From positions 1 through 23,868 of the forward strand of contig DCAW01000165.1 of the NCBI GenBank assembly GCA_002313895.1: DNA of 23,868 nt, read 5' to 3'. Under the pieces are notes generated by a model, which made no database searches, had not been told where the DNA came from, and saw nothing but the letters and a program-made list of their open reading frames with translations. The position numbers and the translations under genes are program-made. The stretch comes from Dehalococcoidia bacterium UBA1123 (lineage in GTDB: Bacteria; Chloroflexota; Dehalococcoidia; Lucifugimonadales; UBA1123). Shown here in pieces: positions 7,657 through 16,207 of the stretch (positions are counted from its first letter, which is position 1; each line of letters begins with the position of its first letter).

Positions 7657-8634
7657 CTAGAGGATGCCTTTTAATGTCTGAAGGCTGACATTCGCCCCAC
7701 AGATCACCAGCACGATATTTTCGCCAGACATAGATTTTTGTTCTTTCAAGAAGCTTGCCAACGGAAGGGCCGCCGCCCCTTCGATCAGCATATGGTGAAC
7801 CTCCGTGAAAAGCCGCATCGCGTCTGCGATCTCGCCCTCAGAGACGACCACGAATTCATCAACCAGTTGCTGGCATATCTCGAATGTGATCGATCCTGGC
7901 TCAATTCCCCCTGCTGTGCCGTCGGACAATGTTGGTTTGGATTCCATGTCGATGATCTGGCCCGCTCTGACCGATTCCGCCATCACAGGCGAGTTCTCAG
8001 GTAGACAACCTACGATTCTTGGATTGTCGAAAACTGACTTGGAATATCCTGCGATTCCGGAGATCAAACCTCCGCCACCGACGGCGACATATATTGCGTC
8101 GATCCGGTCAAGTTGTTGACCCAGTTCCAGGGCGATGGTGCCCTGACCCCCGATGACCTTGATGTCGTTGTATGGCGATATGTAGGATTTGTCGTTTTCC
8201 AGCGCGTGACTCCTCGCGAACGACTCTGTAACTGCGACGTCGGCGCCGTGATGTCGGAGACGACCACCCAAACGTCGAATCGCGTCTGTCTTGGTTTGGG
8301 GGGCGTGTTCTGGAACGAACACCTCACACCCGATTCCCAGCGCAGATGCTCCATAGGCCACTGCCAATCCGTGATTGCCTGAAGAGGCGGCCACCACCCC
8401 TTTTGCTCGTTGCTCCTCAGAAAGCGACAACAGCGAGTTGAGCGCGCCGCGCACTTTGAACGAGCCTGTCGGCTGAAAATTTTCCAGCTTCAAGTACACA
8501 TTCGCGCCTGACGACTCACTGAAGTATGAAGAATGCTCAAGGGGTGTTGGCGACAACCGATTCTGGATTCTCCGTTGGGCTCGCAACGTTTCTCGTAATA
8601 TTTCTGACGATGATATATAGCCGTCGAGCGCCAA
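7657..8634 (-). CDS. Threonine/serine dehydratase-like PLP enzyme (fold type II)
   Basis: A 325-residue fold-type-II PLP enzyme. The Schiff-base lysine is K60 in GSFKVRGA, the substrate loop SSGNHG is at 84-89, and the phosphate-binding loop GGGGL is at 186-190. The late cofactor-binding segment VICGANVS is near the C-terminus. It lacks the C-terminal ACT regulatory domain of biosynthetic IlvA, so it fits catabolic threonine/serine dehydratase (TdcB-like) or serine-racemase-like enzymes. The start is a TTG, 3 bases after the stop of the aminotransferase gene, with AAGGA upstream. It is the last gene of the operon with the glutamine-synthetase-like and aminotransferase genes. Exact substrate preference is not decidable. 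Confidence 0.9.
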   Translation of the reverse strand: MALDGYISSSEILRETLRAQRRIQNRLSPTPLEHSSYFSESSGANVYLKLENFQPTGSFKVRGALNSLLSLSEEQRAKGVVAASSGNHGLAVAYGASALGIGCEVFVPEHAPQTKTDAIRRLGGRLRHHGADVAVTESFARSHALENDKSYISPYNDIKVIGGQGTIALELGQQLDRIDAIYVAVGGGGLISGIAGYSKSVFDNPRIVGCLPENSPVMAESVRAGQIIDMESKPTLSDGTAGGIEPGSITFEICQQLVDEFVVVSEGEIADAMRLFTEVHHMLIEGAAALPLASFLKEQKSMSGENIVLVICGANVSLQTLKGIL

Positions 8635-8637
8635 AAT

Positions 8638-9753
8638 TCAGTCCTTTAATCTGCTCAGGAAAGTCGCGATCCTGTCCAACCCTGCGGATAAGTATCCCTT
8701 CTTAGAGCCGAACCCCAGCCTCAGAAAACCGTCCATACCGAAGCAGTCGCCCGGCACCACCAGCGTTGATTCTTCTTGCCGCAGTCGGGTCGCTAATTCG
8801 GAACTGTTTATGTCCATGTCATACTGCATGAATGCCATGCCTCCGGCCTTCGGAAGGCTCAACTTTAACCGTCCGTTTTGCTGGGCGATCCAGTCTTCCA
8901 GATAAGAGAGATTGTCTCTCAAGATGGTGCGGTTGCGCTCGAATATTTGCGTTTGCAGGCCTGATTCGAGAACGAAAGTCGCCACCTGATCGCTGAGCGC
9001 TCCAGGCGCGATGGTCGTGTAATCCTTCATCGCCCAGGCTCCAGCGATGAACTCTTCAGGACCGACAAGCCAACCCAGCCTCAGTCCGGGTAGACCGTAG
9101 GCTTTGGACAACCCGCCCGTGACAACTGTTTTTTCGTAGCGTCCCCACAGGCTCCGAGTCTCATCGCCCGCAAGTTCGGCGCCTCGGTACACTTCGTCGA
9201 CGAACAGCCACGCGTCGGCAGCTTGAGCAACCGCAACCAAACGATCTCGCGTATCGTCGTTTAGGACACTGCCCGTTGGGTTGTTGGGATTGCAAACCGA
9301 GATTACCTTCGTCTTGAAAGACTCCGCAGATTCGAGTTCGTCCGGGTCGATTTGCCAGTCGAGGTCTTGATGCAGTCGCAGAGGGACTACTCTGGCGCCC
9401 AATCCTTGAGCGATGCCCCAAATCTGCATGTAGTTGGGAACCATGTACACTAGCTCGTCCCCAGGTTTGAGAGTCTGAATGCTGGCGATAAAGTTCGCTT
9501 CAGCGGATCCACTGGTCACTAAAACGTTGTCGATGCCCGCTCCAGCGTATCGGCTGCTGATCGCTTGTCGAAGTGCGACCGTTCCGTTAGTTTGTGTGTA
9601 GCCCAACCGGAGCGAAAGGAGTTGGTCAAGTTGTCTGTCATCCAGCAACTCCCGCAACGTGAACGGGTGCAATCCGCTTTCGGTCAGGTTGTAGTCCACC
9701 TGATTTTCCCAGATGGATTGGACCCGCTCTAGCTCGAAGTCGGGGAAATCCAT
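8638..9753 (-). CDS. Class I/II PLP-dependent aminotransferase
   Basis: A 371-residue fold-type-I enzyme. TSGSAEAN (80-87) contacts PLP phosphate, NPNNPTG is at 155-161, D186 in VDEVYRG pairs with the pyridine nitrogen, and K217 in GGLSKAYGLPGLRLGW forms the Schiff base. A late Arg in FLRLGFG would bind substrate carboxylate. The general layout resembles the aspartate-aminotransferase family, including the branch often labelled capreomycidine-synthase-like; that label reflects family resemblance, not a demonstrated product. The ATG lies 3 bases after the preceding stop, without a clear ribosome site, so translation is probably coupled. It is the middle gene of the operon. Confidence 0.92.
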   Translation of the reverse strand: MDFPDFELERVQSIWENQVDYNLTESGLHPFTLRELLDDRQLDQLLSLRLGYTQTNGTVALRQAISSRYAGAGIDNVLVTSGSAEANFIASIQTLKPGDELVYMVPNYMQIWGIAQGLGARVVPLRLHQDLDWQIDPDELESAESFKTKVISVCNPNNPTGSVLNDDTRDRLVAVAQAADAWLFVDEVYRGAELAGDETRSLWGRYEKTVVTGGLSKAYGLPGLRLGWLVGPEEFIAGAWAMKDYTTIAPGALSDQVATFVLESGLQTQIFERNRTILRDNLSYLEDWIAQQNGRLKLSLPKAGGMAFMQYDMDINSSELATRLRQEESTLVVPGDCFGMDGFLRLGFGSKKGYLSAGLDRIATFLSRLKD

Positions 9754-9756
9754 CAG

Positions 9757-11112
9757 TCAGAACTTGTTGAAGTGGCGCCGAATTTCAAACGACTGGTCGT
9801 TCTCGGAGAACAGTTTCGCGTCGGCTCGTCTTATGGCGAGGTAGGCTTCAGACAGCGTAGGTCCGAGGGACTCCATCAGCGTTACGTCTTCCTCCAGCGC
9901 TCGGACGGCCTCGTCAAGGCTTCGAGGCAGATTTACGATGCCTCGACGTTGCAGTTCGCCATCTGGCAGCGTTGTCGGGTCAACGTCTATCTCAAGGTCG
10001 AGGGACGGGATCGTGTTGTTTGTGATGCCATCCAGTCCCGCAGAGATCAAGCCGCCCAATGCCAAGTAAGGGTTCGCGCTGGAATCGGAAGGCTTCAATT
10101 CGAGGTTAGCAGACGCCATCTCGTTTCCCCAGTAACCGGACGGTATCCTGACCGCGGCCTCGCGGTTATCTGGCCCGTAGCAGACGAATGCTGAACTCCA
10201 GGAATTGGGAATCAGCCTCCGATAGCTGTTCACGCTGGGCGCAGTGAGAGCCACCAGTCCGCGAAGATGGGCCAACACGCCACCGATGAACTGGTACCCC
10301 ATCTGACTGAGGCCGTGCCTGCCATCACTGTCGTAGAAGAGGTTGCGTTCGGCCTGTTCATCCCACAGGCTGATGTGGATATGACACCCGTTTCCCGACT
10401 GGTCTGGAAAAGGCTTGGGGGCGAAGGACGCGTAAAGATCGTGTTGTCTAGCGATGTTGCGAACCGTTTCGCGATACACGATGTGGTTGTCGGCGGCTCG
10501 AAGGGCGTCTGCGTGGCCGATGGTCAATTCCTGCTGTCCGTGGCCGAGTTCTGGGTAATACTGCTCCACCTGGAGGCCCTGGGCGTCCAACGCAACGACA
10601 ATGTCGTCGATGACCGCCATAGACTCTGTCATCCCAACACCGCTGAAACATAGACTCTCGTCTATCGGCGCGAAGCCGTCGCCGTCTCGTCGAGCCAGAG
10701 ACCACTCCGGCTCAAACGCAGCCTGGATATTTAGCCCCATCTTGCCGGCTCGGTCGATCTGTTTCTTCAGAAAGTCACGGGGACATGCGGCCCAGGGTTT
10801 GCGGTCCAGGGTGTGCATATCGGCCATCATCACTGCGCGTTTGGGGGCGTAGGGCAGTAGCGTGAACGTGTTTGGGTCAGGAACGAGCCTGATTTCGCCC
10901 TTTGGACCCATGCCGTCGATGGGTTGCAAGTCGTCATTGTCACTCATCGCCTGCATAGCGACAGTGAGTCCGATACCCGAATCAATTCGATTGGCGAGAC
11001 CATATATATGGGAACTCTTGCCTCGTATCACGCCGCCGTTATCGCAATACAAAAATGTCACGAGAAGGATGCCTGCATCGGTGGCTTTGCGAACGACCTC
11101 TTCGTTGTTCAC
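9757..11112 (-). CDS. Glutamine-synthetase-like ligase
   Basis: A 451-residue glutamine synthetase superfamily member. Metal-site acids are visible as FEPEW (E134, E136) and PELGHGQQE (E188, E195). The NGCHIHISLW block is at 241-250, NSYRRLIP at 295-302 and RIPSGYWG at 322-329. In the late ELKPSDSSANPYLALGG block a Lys (K340) stands where classic GlnA has Arg. No adenylylation motif is seen. Together these point to the PuuA/FluG-like group, which joins glutamate to amines or acts in catabolism, rather than ammonia-assimilating GlnA. The start is a GTG at 11110-11112 without a strong ribosome site; the frame is closed by a stop about 40 bases upstream. It is the first gene of the catabolic operon. 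Confidence 0.9.
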   Translation of the reverse strand: MNNEEVVRKATDAGILLVTFLYCDNGGVIRGKSSHIYGLANRIDSGIGLTVAMQAMSDNDDLQPIDGMGPKGEIRLVPDPNTFTLLPYAPKRAVMMADMHTLDRKPWAACPRDFLKKQIDRAGKMGLNIQAAFEPEWSLARRDGDGFAPIDESLCFSGVGMTESMAVIDDIVVALDAQGLQVEQYYPELGHGQQELTIGHADALRAADNHIVYRETVRNIARQHDLYASFAPKPFPDQSGNGCHIHISLWDEQAERNLFYDSDGRHGLSQMGYQFIGGVLAHLRGLVALTAPSVNSYRRLIPNSWSSAFVCYGPDNREAAVRIPSGYWGNEMASANLELKPSDSSANPYLALGGLISAGLDGITNNTIPSLDLEIDVDPTTLPDGELQRRGIVNLPRSLDEAVRALEEDVTLMESLGPTLSEAYLAIRRADAKLFSENDQSFEIRRHFNKF

Positions 11113-11427
11113 AGTATTGGCCCGTGTGGTTGTCGAAGTCGGTCTTCGCTAGCGCGCCGACCAATGTTGGGTGAAATCATTCGCAGTTGTTGCCCATTAT
11201 GACTAGGGGTCAAGCAGGCGGAAGAATGAGAAATGCACATAAAGATCGACGTTGTAATTCGGGGCCAGCATATGAGTGGCGTAGCCGGAAATTCTGCCTG
11301 AATTTGGGTGCTTGGATTATATCGACGGCACGGACGGAGTGTCAATTCTGGCTGGCTTTGCTGTTATCGAGCAAGACGGAGACGCTGCGAGAAGACCGCC
11401 TCCAAAGCGTGGTTGGCGAAGGAATAC
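11113..11427. other. Intergenic region upstream of the glutamine-synthetase-like operon
   Basis: About 315 bases between the GTG start of the ligase gene and the decayed TPR remnant. Open frames exist on both strands but none has a ribosome site, family similarity or convincing composition. It should contain the promoter of the operon. A minus-strand CATAAT box lies near 11195-11200, but its -35 region is poor, so I do not call it. Confidence 0.4.
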
Positions 11428-11730
11428 TCAGCGAGTCGCGAATTGCTCCGCTTGCGCCCTCTGATCTCGAAAACTACCTTTGAGATTGTCCATTCCAAGC
11501 TCTTCAGTGAGCCACAAACCCTGGTCCACCATTGATATGGCCTTCTCACGATCGCCATGATTGCCTCTGACCATCAGCAGTGAACCGTAGTCGTGGCAGG
11601 TCTGGGCTGATTCCGGGCCTTAGGCTGAATCGGTGCAAAACTCGTATGACTTTTGGAAATGAACAGCGGCGTCGTCAAATCGCCCTGAGACCATGCAGAT
11701 CAATGCCAACATGCGATCCACCGCGCCGAG
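11428..11730 (-). pseudogene. Remnant of a TPR-containing (adenylate-cyclase/regulator type) protein C-terminus
   Basis: Reading directly on from the stop of the NHL gene, in the same frame, gives recognisable TPR-like sequence: MLALICMVSGRFDDAAVHF, then a TAA stop at 11620-11622. It continues in frame with GPESAQTCHDYGSLLM, HGDREKAISMVDQGLWL and TEELGMDNLK until a TGA at 11428-11430. The arrangement (paired A/B helices, 'CHDYxxLLMxRGxxxDREKA', 'ELGM') is characteristic of the tail of large ATPase/TPR regulators such as class-III-cyclase fusions. No start codon, kinase/ATPase part or cyclase part is present, and one stop interrupts it. I infer a dead fragment left after deletion. Confidence 0.6.
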
Positions 11731-12720
11731 TCACGCCAAGCCGAGCCTGATGAATCTGCCACCGATGAGCCATTCTGACACGTAGATGTTGCCGGCTGAG
11801 TCCACTGCCAGCCCATGAGGACTGTTGAATTTTCCTGATTCGAGCAATGAAGTCCGCACAGGGACGCCAGCGTCATCCAGATTATTGGGCCAGCCTGCCA
11901 CGTTCGTAACGTCGAGGTTTCCGCCCAGATATCCGATTAGCATGTCCTTAGCGTCCACGACCGCCAGTCGGGCATTCAATTCGGCGATTATCAATTTGTC
12001 ACCTTGTATAGCAAATGCGCTCGGCGTGGTCAGGTAGTCTGAACCAAACGCCCGTTTGAACCCGCCCTCCATGTCGTACACCTGAACCCGACCATTGGCC
12101 CGATCCGAGACGTAAAGCTCATCCTCCGCTTTGCGCGTGTCGACGAACACCGAATGCGGAGTGGCGAACCGACCGGCGCCTTCTTCTCCATTGATGCTGC
12201 TGAGGTAGTTCCCGCTGCTGTCGTATCGGTGGACGTAACTCTGTCCGTAGCCATCCGCTAGCCAGACGTCGCCATTCGCGCCGTTGACTGCCACCGAAGT
12301 AGGAGAGTACATGCCGGTCTCATAAACCGGGAGGTCCGGGCGATCCAATCTCTGGACGATTTCGCCGTCCAGAGTAATCTTCACCGCCTGGCCGGTGGAT
12401 TCCGCATCGCCGTACTCGTACCCTAGAGCGTATGCGCGTTTTCTGCCATTGTCGGCGACCCACAGGTATTCGACGCCGGCCTCATTCACGATTGTGATGC
12501 CGTGAGCGTCAGTGAAGTCGGTCTGCCACGAGCGTGCCAACTTGCCCTGTGAATCAAAAACCATCATCGTGGACTCGCCGGGGTGGAATGATATGACATC
12601 CCCGGACGCCGTGATTGCCACGCCATTGTGCGCCCAACCGTTGGTGGCGCTTTCGGATGGCGGAATCTCCGCCCAATCTTCGGTCCATTGGTATTCTGTC
12701 TGTCCGTCGCCTACGCGCAT
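11731..12720 (-). CDS. NHL-repeat/beta-propeller protein
   Basis: A 329-residue propeller with repeated 'A-H-G/N-G-[IV] ... [LV]-W-V-A-D-[NG] ... [YF]' blades. HNGVAI, DAHGITIV, YSPTSVAV, ATPHSVFV and NSPHGLAV mark successive blade starts, and DLWLADG/YVSDRANGRV-like strands follow. The His-Gly motifs resemble peptidyl-alpha-hydroxyglycine-lyase-type NHL propellers, but activity is not shown. No signal peptide is visible. The ATG follows a G-rich ribosome site. The gene begins 18 bases after the dehydrogenase gene and is probably cotranscribed with it. It is a different subfamily from the NHL protein at 1940. Confidence 0.86.
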   Translation of the reverse strand: MRVGDGQTEYQWTEDWAEIPPSESATNGWAHNGVAITASGDVISFHPGESTMMVFDSQGKLARSWQTDFTDAHGITIVNEAGVEYLWVADNGRKRAYALGYEYGDAESTGQAVKITLDGEIVQRLDRPDLPVYETGMYSPTSVAVNGANGDVWLADGYGQSYVHRYDSSGNYLSSINGEEGAGRFATPHSVFVDTRKAEDELYVSDRANGRVQVYDMEGGFKRAFGSDYLTTPSAFAIQGDKLIIAELNARLAVVDAKDMLIGYLGGNLDVTNVAGWPNNLDDAGVPVRTSLLESGKFNSPHGLAVDSAGNIYVSEWLIGGRFIRLGLA

Positions 12721-12738
12721 TGCGCCCCCCTGTTGCTT

Positions 12739-13887
12739 TTAGGGATTAAGGATGACCTTCGTGTAACCGTCAACTCTCTTGTCGAACTTGTCGTAAGCGT
12801 CGACGGCATCGTCCAGTGGGACTTCGTGGGACACGACGAAGCTAGGTGATGCTTTGCCAGCGGTAATCATGTCACGAAGGTAGGCGTTGTATTTCTTAAC
12901 GTTGCACTGACCTGTGCCGAGCCGAAGTCCTTTCTCAAAGAGACGCCCGAAATTGATCGACAGGGCCCCGCGTTTTGCGCCTTCGTCGACTCCGCCCGGG
13001 TCGGTGGGGACATAAAGGCCCGGGATTCCGAGGGCGCCGGTGGGGTTCACGACGTCGATAATCTGGTTCAGGACGATATTGGGAACTTCGTCTTGCTCTC
13101 CACCGGCGGCAGACGAGCCAGCGGCGGCGGCCTGATAGCCCACCGCGTCTATTCCCTTGTCGACTCCGTCGCCTCGCATGTCCTTGATCTGGTCCACGGG
13201 GTTGCCCTCGTCGAAATTTATGGGGATGGCGCCGATCTCGGCAGCCTTGTCCAAACGTTCCTGAACGTGGTCGATTGCGTACACTTCGGCGGCTCCTCGG
13301 ATGACGGAACTGTACGCCGCCATCAGGCCCACCGGGCCGGCTCCGAACACCGCAACGCTCTCGCCGGGGCTGACGTCGGCCAGTTCCGCCCCGTGGTACC
13401 CGGTGGGGAAGATGTCTGCGAGCAAAGCGTAGTCGGCTTCGTTTTCGGTTCCCGCAGGCAGGGTCAGGCAATTGAAGTCAGCGAATGGAACCTGGAGATA
13501 TTCGGCCTGACCGCCGACCCACGGCCCCATCGCCACGTAGCCATAGGCGCCGCCAGCGAATCCCGGGTTGACGGTGGTGCAGAACCCGGTGAACCCGCGC
13601 TGGCAGTTCTTGCAGAACCCACACGCTACGTTGAAGGGCATCACCACTCGTTCGCCGATGGACAGATTCTTGACCGCGCTTCCGACTTCCTGTATCAGGC
13701 CCATGTTCTCGTGGCCGAACACGATGCCAGCCTCGGCGGCGGTGCGACCCTCATACATATGCAGGTCTGAACCGCAGATGCACGATGATGTGATCTTGAC
13801 GATCACGTCATTGGGATGCTGGATGGTCGGGTCCGGGACGTTCTCGACGGCGACTTCAAATGGGCCTTTGTAAACTACGGCTCGCAT
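12739..13887 (-). CDS. Zinc-dependent alcohol dehydrogenase, formaldehyde-dehydrogenase-like
   Basis: A 382-residue medium-chain dehydrogenase. Catalytic zinc ligands are C38 (in SCICGSDLH), H59 (GHEN) and D158 (ADIFPTGYHG). Four structural-zinc cysteines are at 89, 92, 95 and 103, and the NAD loop GAGPVG is at 182-187. Length, the CICGSDLHMYEGR opening and the long insertion near 260-280 fit the glutathione-independent formaldehyde dehydrogenase (FdhA) branch; substrates could be formaldehyde or other aldehydes/alcohols. The start is placed at the ATG 13885-13887, 7 bases after a perfect AGGAGG. An upstream TTG-type extension of 13 residues has no support. A strong promoter lies at 14008-14036, and the NHL gene follows in the same unit. 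Confidence 0.92.
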   Translation of the reverse strand: MRAVVYKGPFEVAVENVPDPTIQHPNDVIVKITSSCICGSDLHMYEGRTAAEAGIVFGHENMGLIQEVGSAVKNLSIGERVVMPFNVACGFCKNCQRGFTGFCTTVNPGFAGGAYGYVAMGPWVGGQAEYLQVPFADFNCLTLPAGTENEADYALLADIFPTGYHGAELADVSPGESVAVFGAGPVGLMAAYSSVIRGAAEVYAIDHVQERLDKAAEIGAIPINFDEGNPVDQIKDMRGDGVDKGIDAVGYQAAAAGSSAAGGEQDEVPNIVLNQIIDVVNPTGALGIPGLYVPTDPGGVDEGAKRGALSINFGRLFEKGLRLGTGQCNVKKYNAYLRDMITAGKASPSFVVSHEVPLDDAVDAYDKFDKRVDGYTKVILNP

Positions 13888-14007
13888 GGCGATTCCTCCT
13901 ACGTGGGATGTTCGGGGCAGACACAACGTTGGATGCGATGTCTGCCGATGTTACGGGCGGAGGAATCAGAAACACGCAAGATGCCTCGCCTTGTTGAAAC
14001 GAGGAAA

Positions 14008-14036
14008 ATGCTAACGTCGTGACTGACGCTTGTCAA
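14008..14036 (-). promoter_or_regulatory. Sigma-70-like promoter of the dehydrogenase/NHL operon
   Basis: On the minus strand: a perfect TTGACA (14036-14031), 17 bases, TAGCAT (14013-14008, 4/6). The predicted transcript start near 14001 leaves a leader of about 110 bases before the ATG at 13887. That leader is long enough for regulation, though I see no known riboswitch core. Confidence 0.5.
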
Positions 14037-14070
14037 GGTCACGGCCCGATGGCCTGTCTCCGGAATCGCG

Positions 14071-15912
14071 CTACGCTCTGCCTTTGGCGACGTTGCGCCG
14101 CTGGCGATGCCTATCAGTGAAGGATAGGACCTTCTTCCGCAGGCGGAAATTCTCAGGCGTAACCTCGACCAATTCGTCGTCGGCGATGAAATCCAATGCG
14201 TCTTCGAGGCTGAGCTTTATGGCGGGACTTAATCGCTTGATTATGTCTGCTGAGGCCGCGCGCATGTTGGTCAGCTTCTTCTCTTTGCACACGTTGATAA
14301 CGAGGTCTTGGTCCTTCGGATGGACACCCACGATCATTCCTTCGTACACAGGGGTTCCCGGTTCCACGAATGTCTCGCCTCGGCCCTGAGCGTTTAGCAG
14401 ACCAAACGTGATGGCAGTCCCTGCTTCGGAGGCGACCAGAACGCCGTTTGTGGTTGTCTTTACTTCTCTGGTCATTCGTCGAAATTCACTAAAGACGCTG
14501 CTGGTGACGCCGGTGCCACGCGTTTCCCGAAGGAACGCCGACCTGAAACCGATCAGCCCACGTGTCGGGATGCTGTACTCCAATCGGGCATTTCCCATGC
14601 CGTCATTAGACATGTTTGTCAATTGCGCTAGACGTCCTGCGAGGTCTTCAGTCAATATGCCGATGAATTCTTCGCGCGTGTCGATGGTCAACTGCTCGTA
14701 AGGCTCAAATACATTGCCATCAACAATCTTGGTGACAGGCTCCGGCTTAGATACCTGAAAGTCGTACCCTTCGCGCCTCATCGTCTCGATCAAGATGCTA
14801 AGGTGAAGCTCTCCACGACCTGAAACCATAAACTCGTCCGGGCTGTCCGTTGTTTCGACGCGAAGACTGACGTTCGTTCGCAACTCTCGGACCAAGCGGG
14901 CATGCAACGTTCTGGAGGTCGAATAGGTCGCCTCCTGGCCCATGAATGGCGACGTGTTCACCCCGAAAGTCATCTTGACGGTAGGCTCCTCAATCACTAT
15001 GGTGGGCAGGGCGTCGGGATGCTCCGGGTCGGCGAGCGTGTCTCCGATTGACACGCCATCGACGCCGGTGACGGCGATAATATCGCCGACTGGCGCCTCA
15101 GTGACTTCCAAACGCTCGAGACCTCGAAATACAAAAATTTTCTCCAAATTGTGCGGGGTTGTCTGGTCCCCGTTTCGGAGTAGAGCGACCGGGTACCGCT
15201 TCCGGGCATTGCCTCGGAACACGCGACCGATTGCTATCTGCCCCAAGTAATTGTCGTAATCCAGCGCGGCCACAAGCATCTGGAAAGGGGCGTCTGGGTC
15301 ACCGGTTGGGGCCGGAACGCTCTCTATCATGGCTTTGAATAGAGGTTGCATATCTTCTCTCGGCGCATCCATGTCGGAAATCGCATATCCGTCGCGGGCC
15401 GAGGCATATAGAATCGGAAAATCCAACTGTTCTGCTTTAGTCGCCAGTTCCAAGAAGAGGTCTTGAACCAGCTCGATCACTTCGGGAACCCTAGCCTCTG
15501 GGCGGTCGATTTTATTGATTACGACCATCGGGGCAAGATTGTGCTCGATCGCTTGTTTCAAGACAAACCTGGTCTGGGGCATGGGGCCGTCGACGGCGTC
15601 CACCAACAAAAGACAACCATCGGCCATGTTCATAATTCGCTCGACCTCGCCGCTGAAGTCGGCGTGGCCCGGAGTGTCAATGATGTTGATCTTGGTGCCG
15701 TTGTAAGTAACAGCGGTGTTCTTAGCGAGAATCGTGATGCCGCGTTCTTTTTCCAGTGGATTGGAGTCCATGATAAGCACCCCAATGTCCTGATGAGCGC
15801 GGAACACATGCCCTTGCTTGAGCAGGGCATCCACCAAAGTAGTCTTCCCATGATCGACGTGGGCGATAATGGCAATGTTTCGGATTTTGTCGTTTGACTG
15901 TTCGTGTATCAA
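14071..15912 (-). CDS. typA: Translational GTPase TypA/BipA
   Basis: A ribosome-associated GTPase of the EF-G/LepA group. Motifs with the start used here are G1 AHVDHGKT (17-24), the RGITI switch region (57-61), G3 DTPGH (79-83) and G4 NKID (133-136). The segment GRGELHLSILIETMRREG of the domain III region and the TypA-typical IPTRGLIGFRSAFLRETRG follow. Length (613 residues) matches the family. I prefer the TTG at 15910-15912, with an AGGA about 11 bases upstream and only seven residues before the conserved IRNIAIIAH. A TTG at 15969 would add 19 basic residues without family counterpart. It acts in ribosome assembly and stress adaptation. Single gene. Confidence 0.95.
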   Translation of the reverse strand: MIHEQSNDKIRNIAIIAHVDHGKTTLVDALLKQGHVFRAHQDIGVLIMDSNPLEKERGITILAKNTAVTYNGTKINIIDTPGHADFSGEVERIMNMADGCLLLVDAVDGPMPQTRFVLKQAIEHNLAPMVVINKIDRPEARVPEVIELVQDLFLELATKAEQLDFPILYASARDGYAISDMDAPREDMQPLFKAMIESVPAPTGDPDAPFQMLVAALDYDNYLGQIAIGRVFRGNARKRYPVALLRNGDQTTPHNLEKIFVFRGLERLEVTEAPVGDIIAVTGVDGVSIGDTLADPEHPDALPTIVIEEPTVKMTFGVNTSPFMGQEATYSTSRTLHARLVRELRTNVSLRVETTDSPDEFMVSGRGELHLSILIETMRREGYDFQVSKPEPVTKIVDGNVFEPYEQLTIDTREEFIGILTEDLAGRLAQLTNMSNDGMGNARLEYSIPTRGLIGFRSAFLRETRGTGVTSSVFSEFRRMTREVKTTTNGVLVASEAGTAITFGLLNAQGRGETFVEPGTPVYEGMIVGVHPKDQDLVINVCKEKKLTNMRAASADIIKRLSPAIKLSLEDALDFIADDELVEVTPENFRLRKKVLSFTDRHRQRRNVAKGRA

Positions 15913-16056
15913 ATGCAGCGCTTTCCTGATTCGATTGATGGTCCGGTTTTCATGACCCCGCGACCTCAACCCACCGGCAAATACTTGTAAATGGAAGCGT
16001 CAGAGCTTCGCAGAAGGGTGCGAGAATATTCAATAATTGCAATACGTCACATGATA

Positions 16057-16065
16057 ATAATAGCA
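16057..16065 (-). promoter_or_regulatory. Possible extended -10 promoter for typA
   Basis: On the minus strand TGC-TATTAT matches an extended -10 element (5/6 plus the TG). The corresponding -35 region is poor. It is about 145 bases upstream of the chosen typA start. Confidence 0.25.
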
Positions 16066-16155
16066 CTCGACTTGAGCGAATCGCGAACCAGTATGAGACC
16101 CCTGACAATTAGAGAGCAAGTTTCGGCAAGCCGTTGGGTCGGACGGGCGTTAGAA

Positions 16156-16184
16156 TTGACAGGCACAAAGGCAATTCAAATACT
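16156..16184 (+). promoter_or_regulatory. Sigma-70-like promoter of the broken ada gene
   Basis: A perfect TTGACA (16156-16161), a 17-base spacer and AATACT (16179-16184, 4/6). Its predicted start near 16191 is 17 bases before the ATG at 16208, which also keeps an AGGA ribosome site. The upstream signals are thus intact although the gene is broken. Confidence 0.5.
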
Positions 16185-16207
16185 TGAGTGATAATCAGGA
16201 AACGCAT

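Noticed and set aside
13093..13770. Long plus-strand open frame of 225 codons opposite the zinc dehydrogenase
   Set aside because: It is a shadow of a GC-rich real gene with full active-site motifs on the other strand; no ribosome site and no family features.
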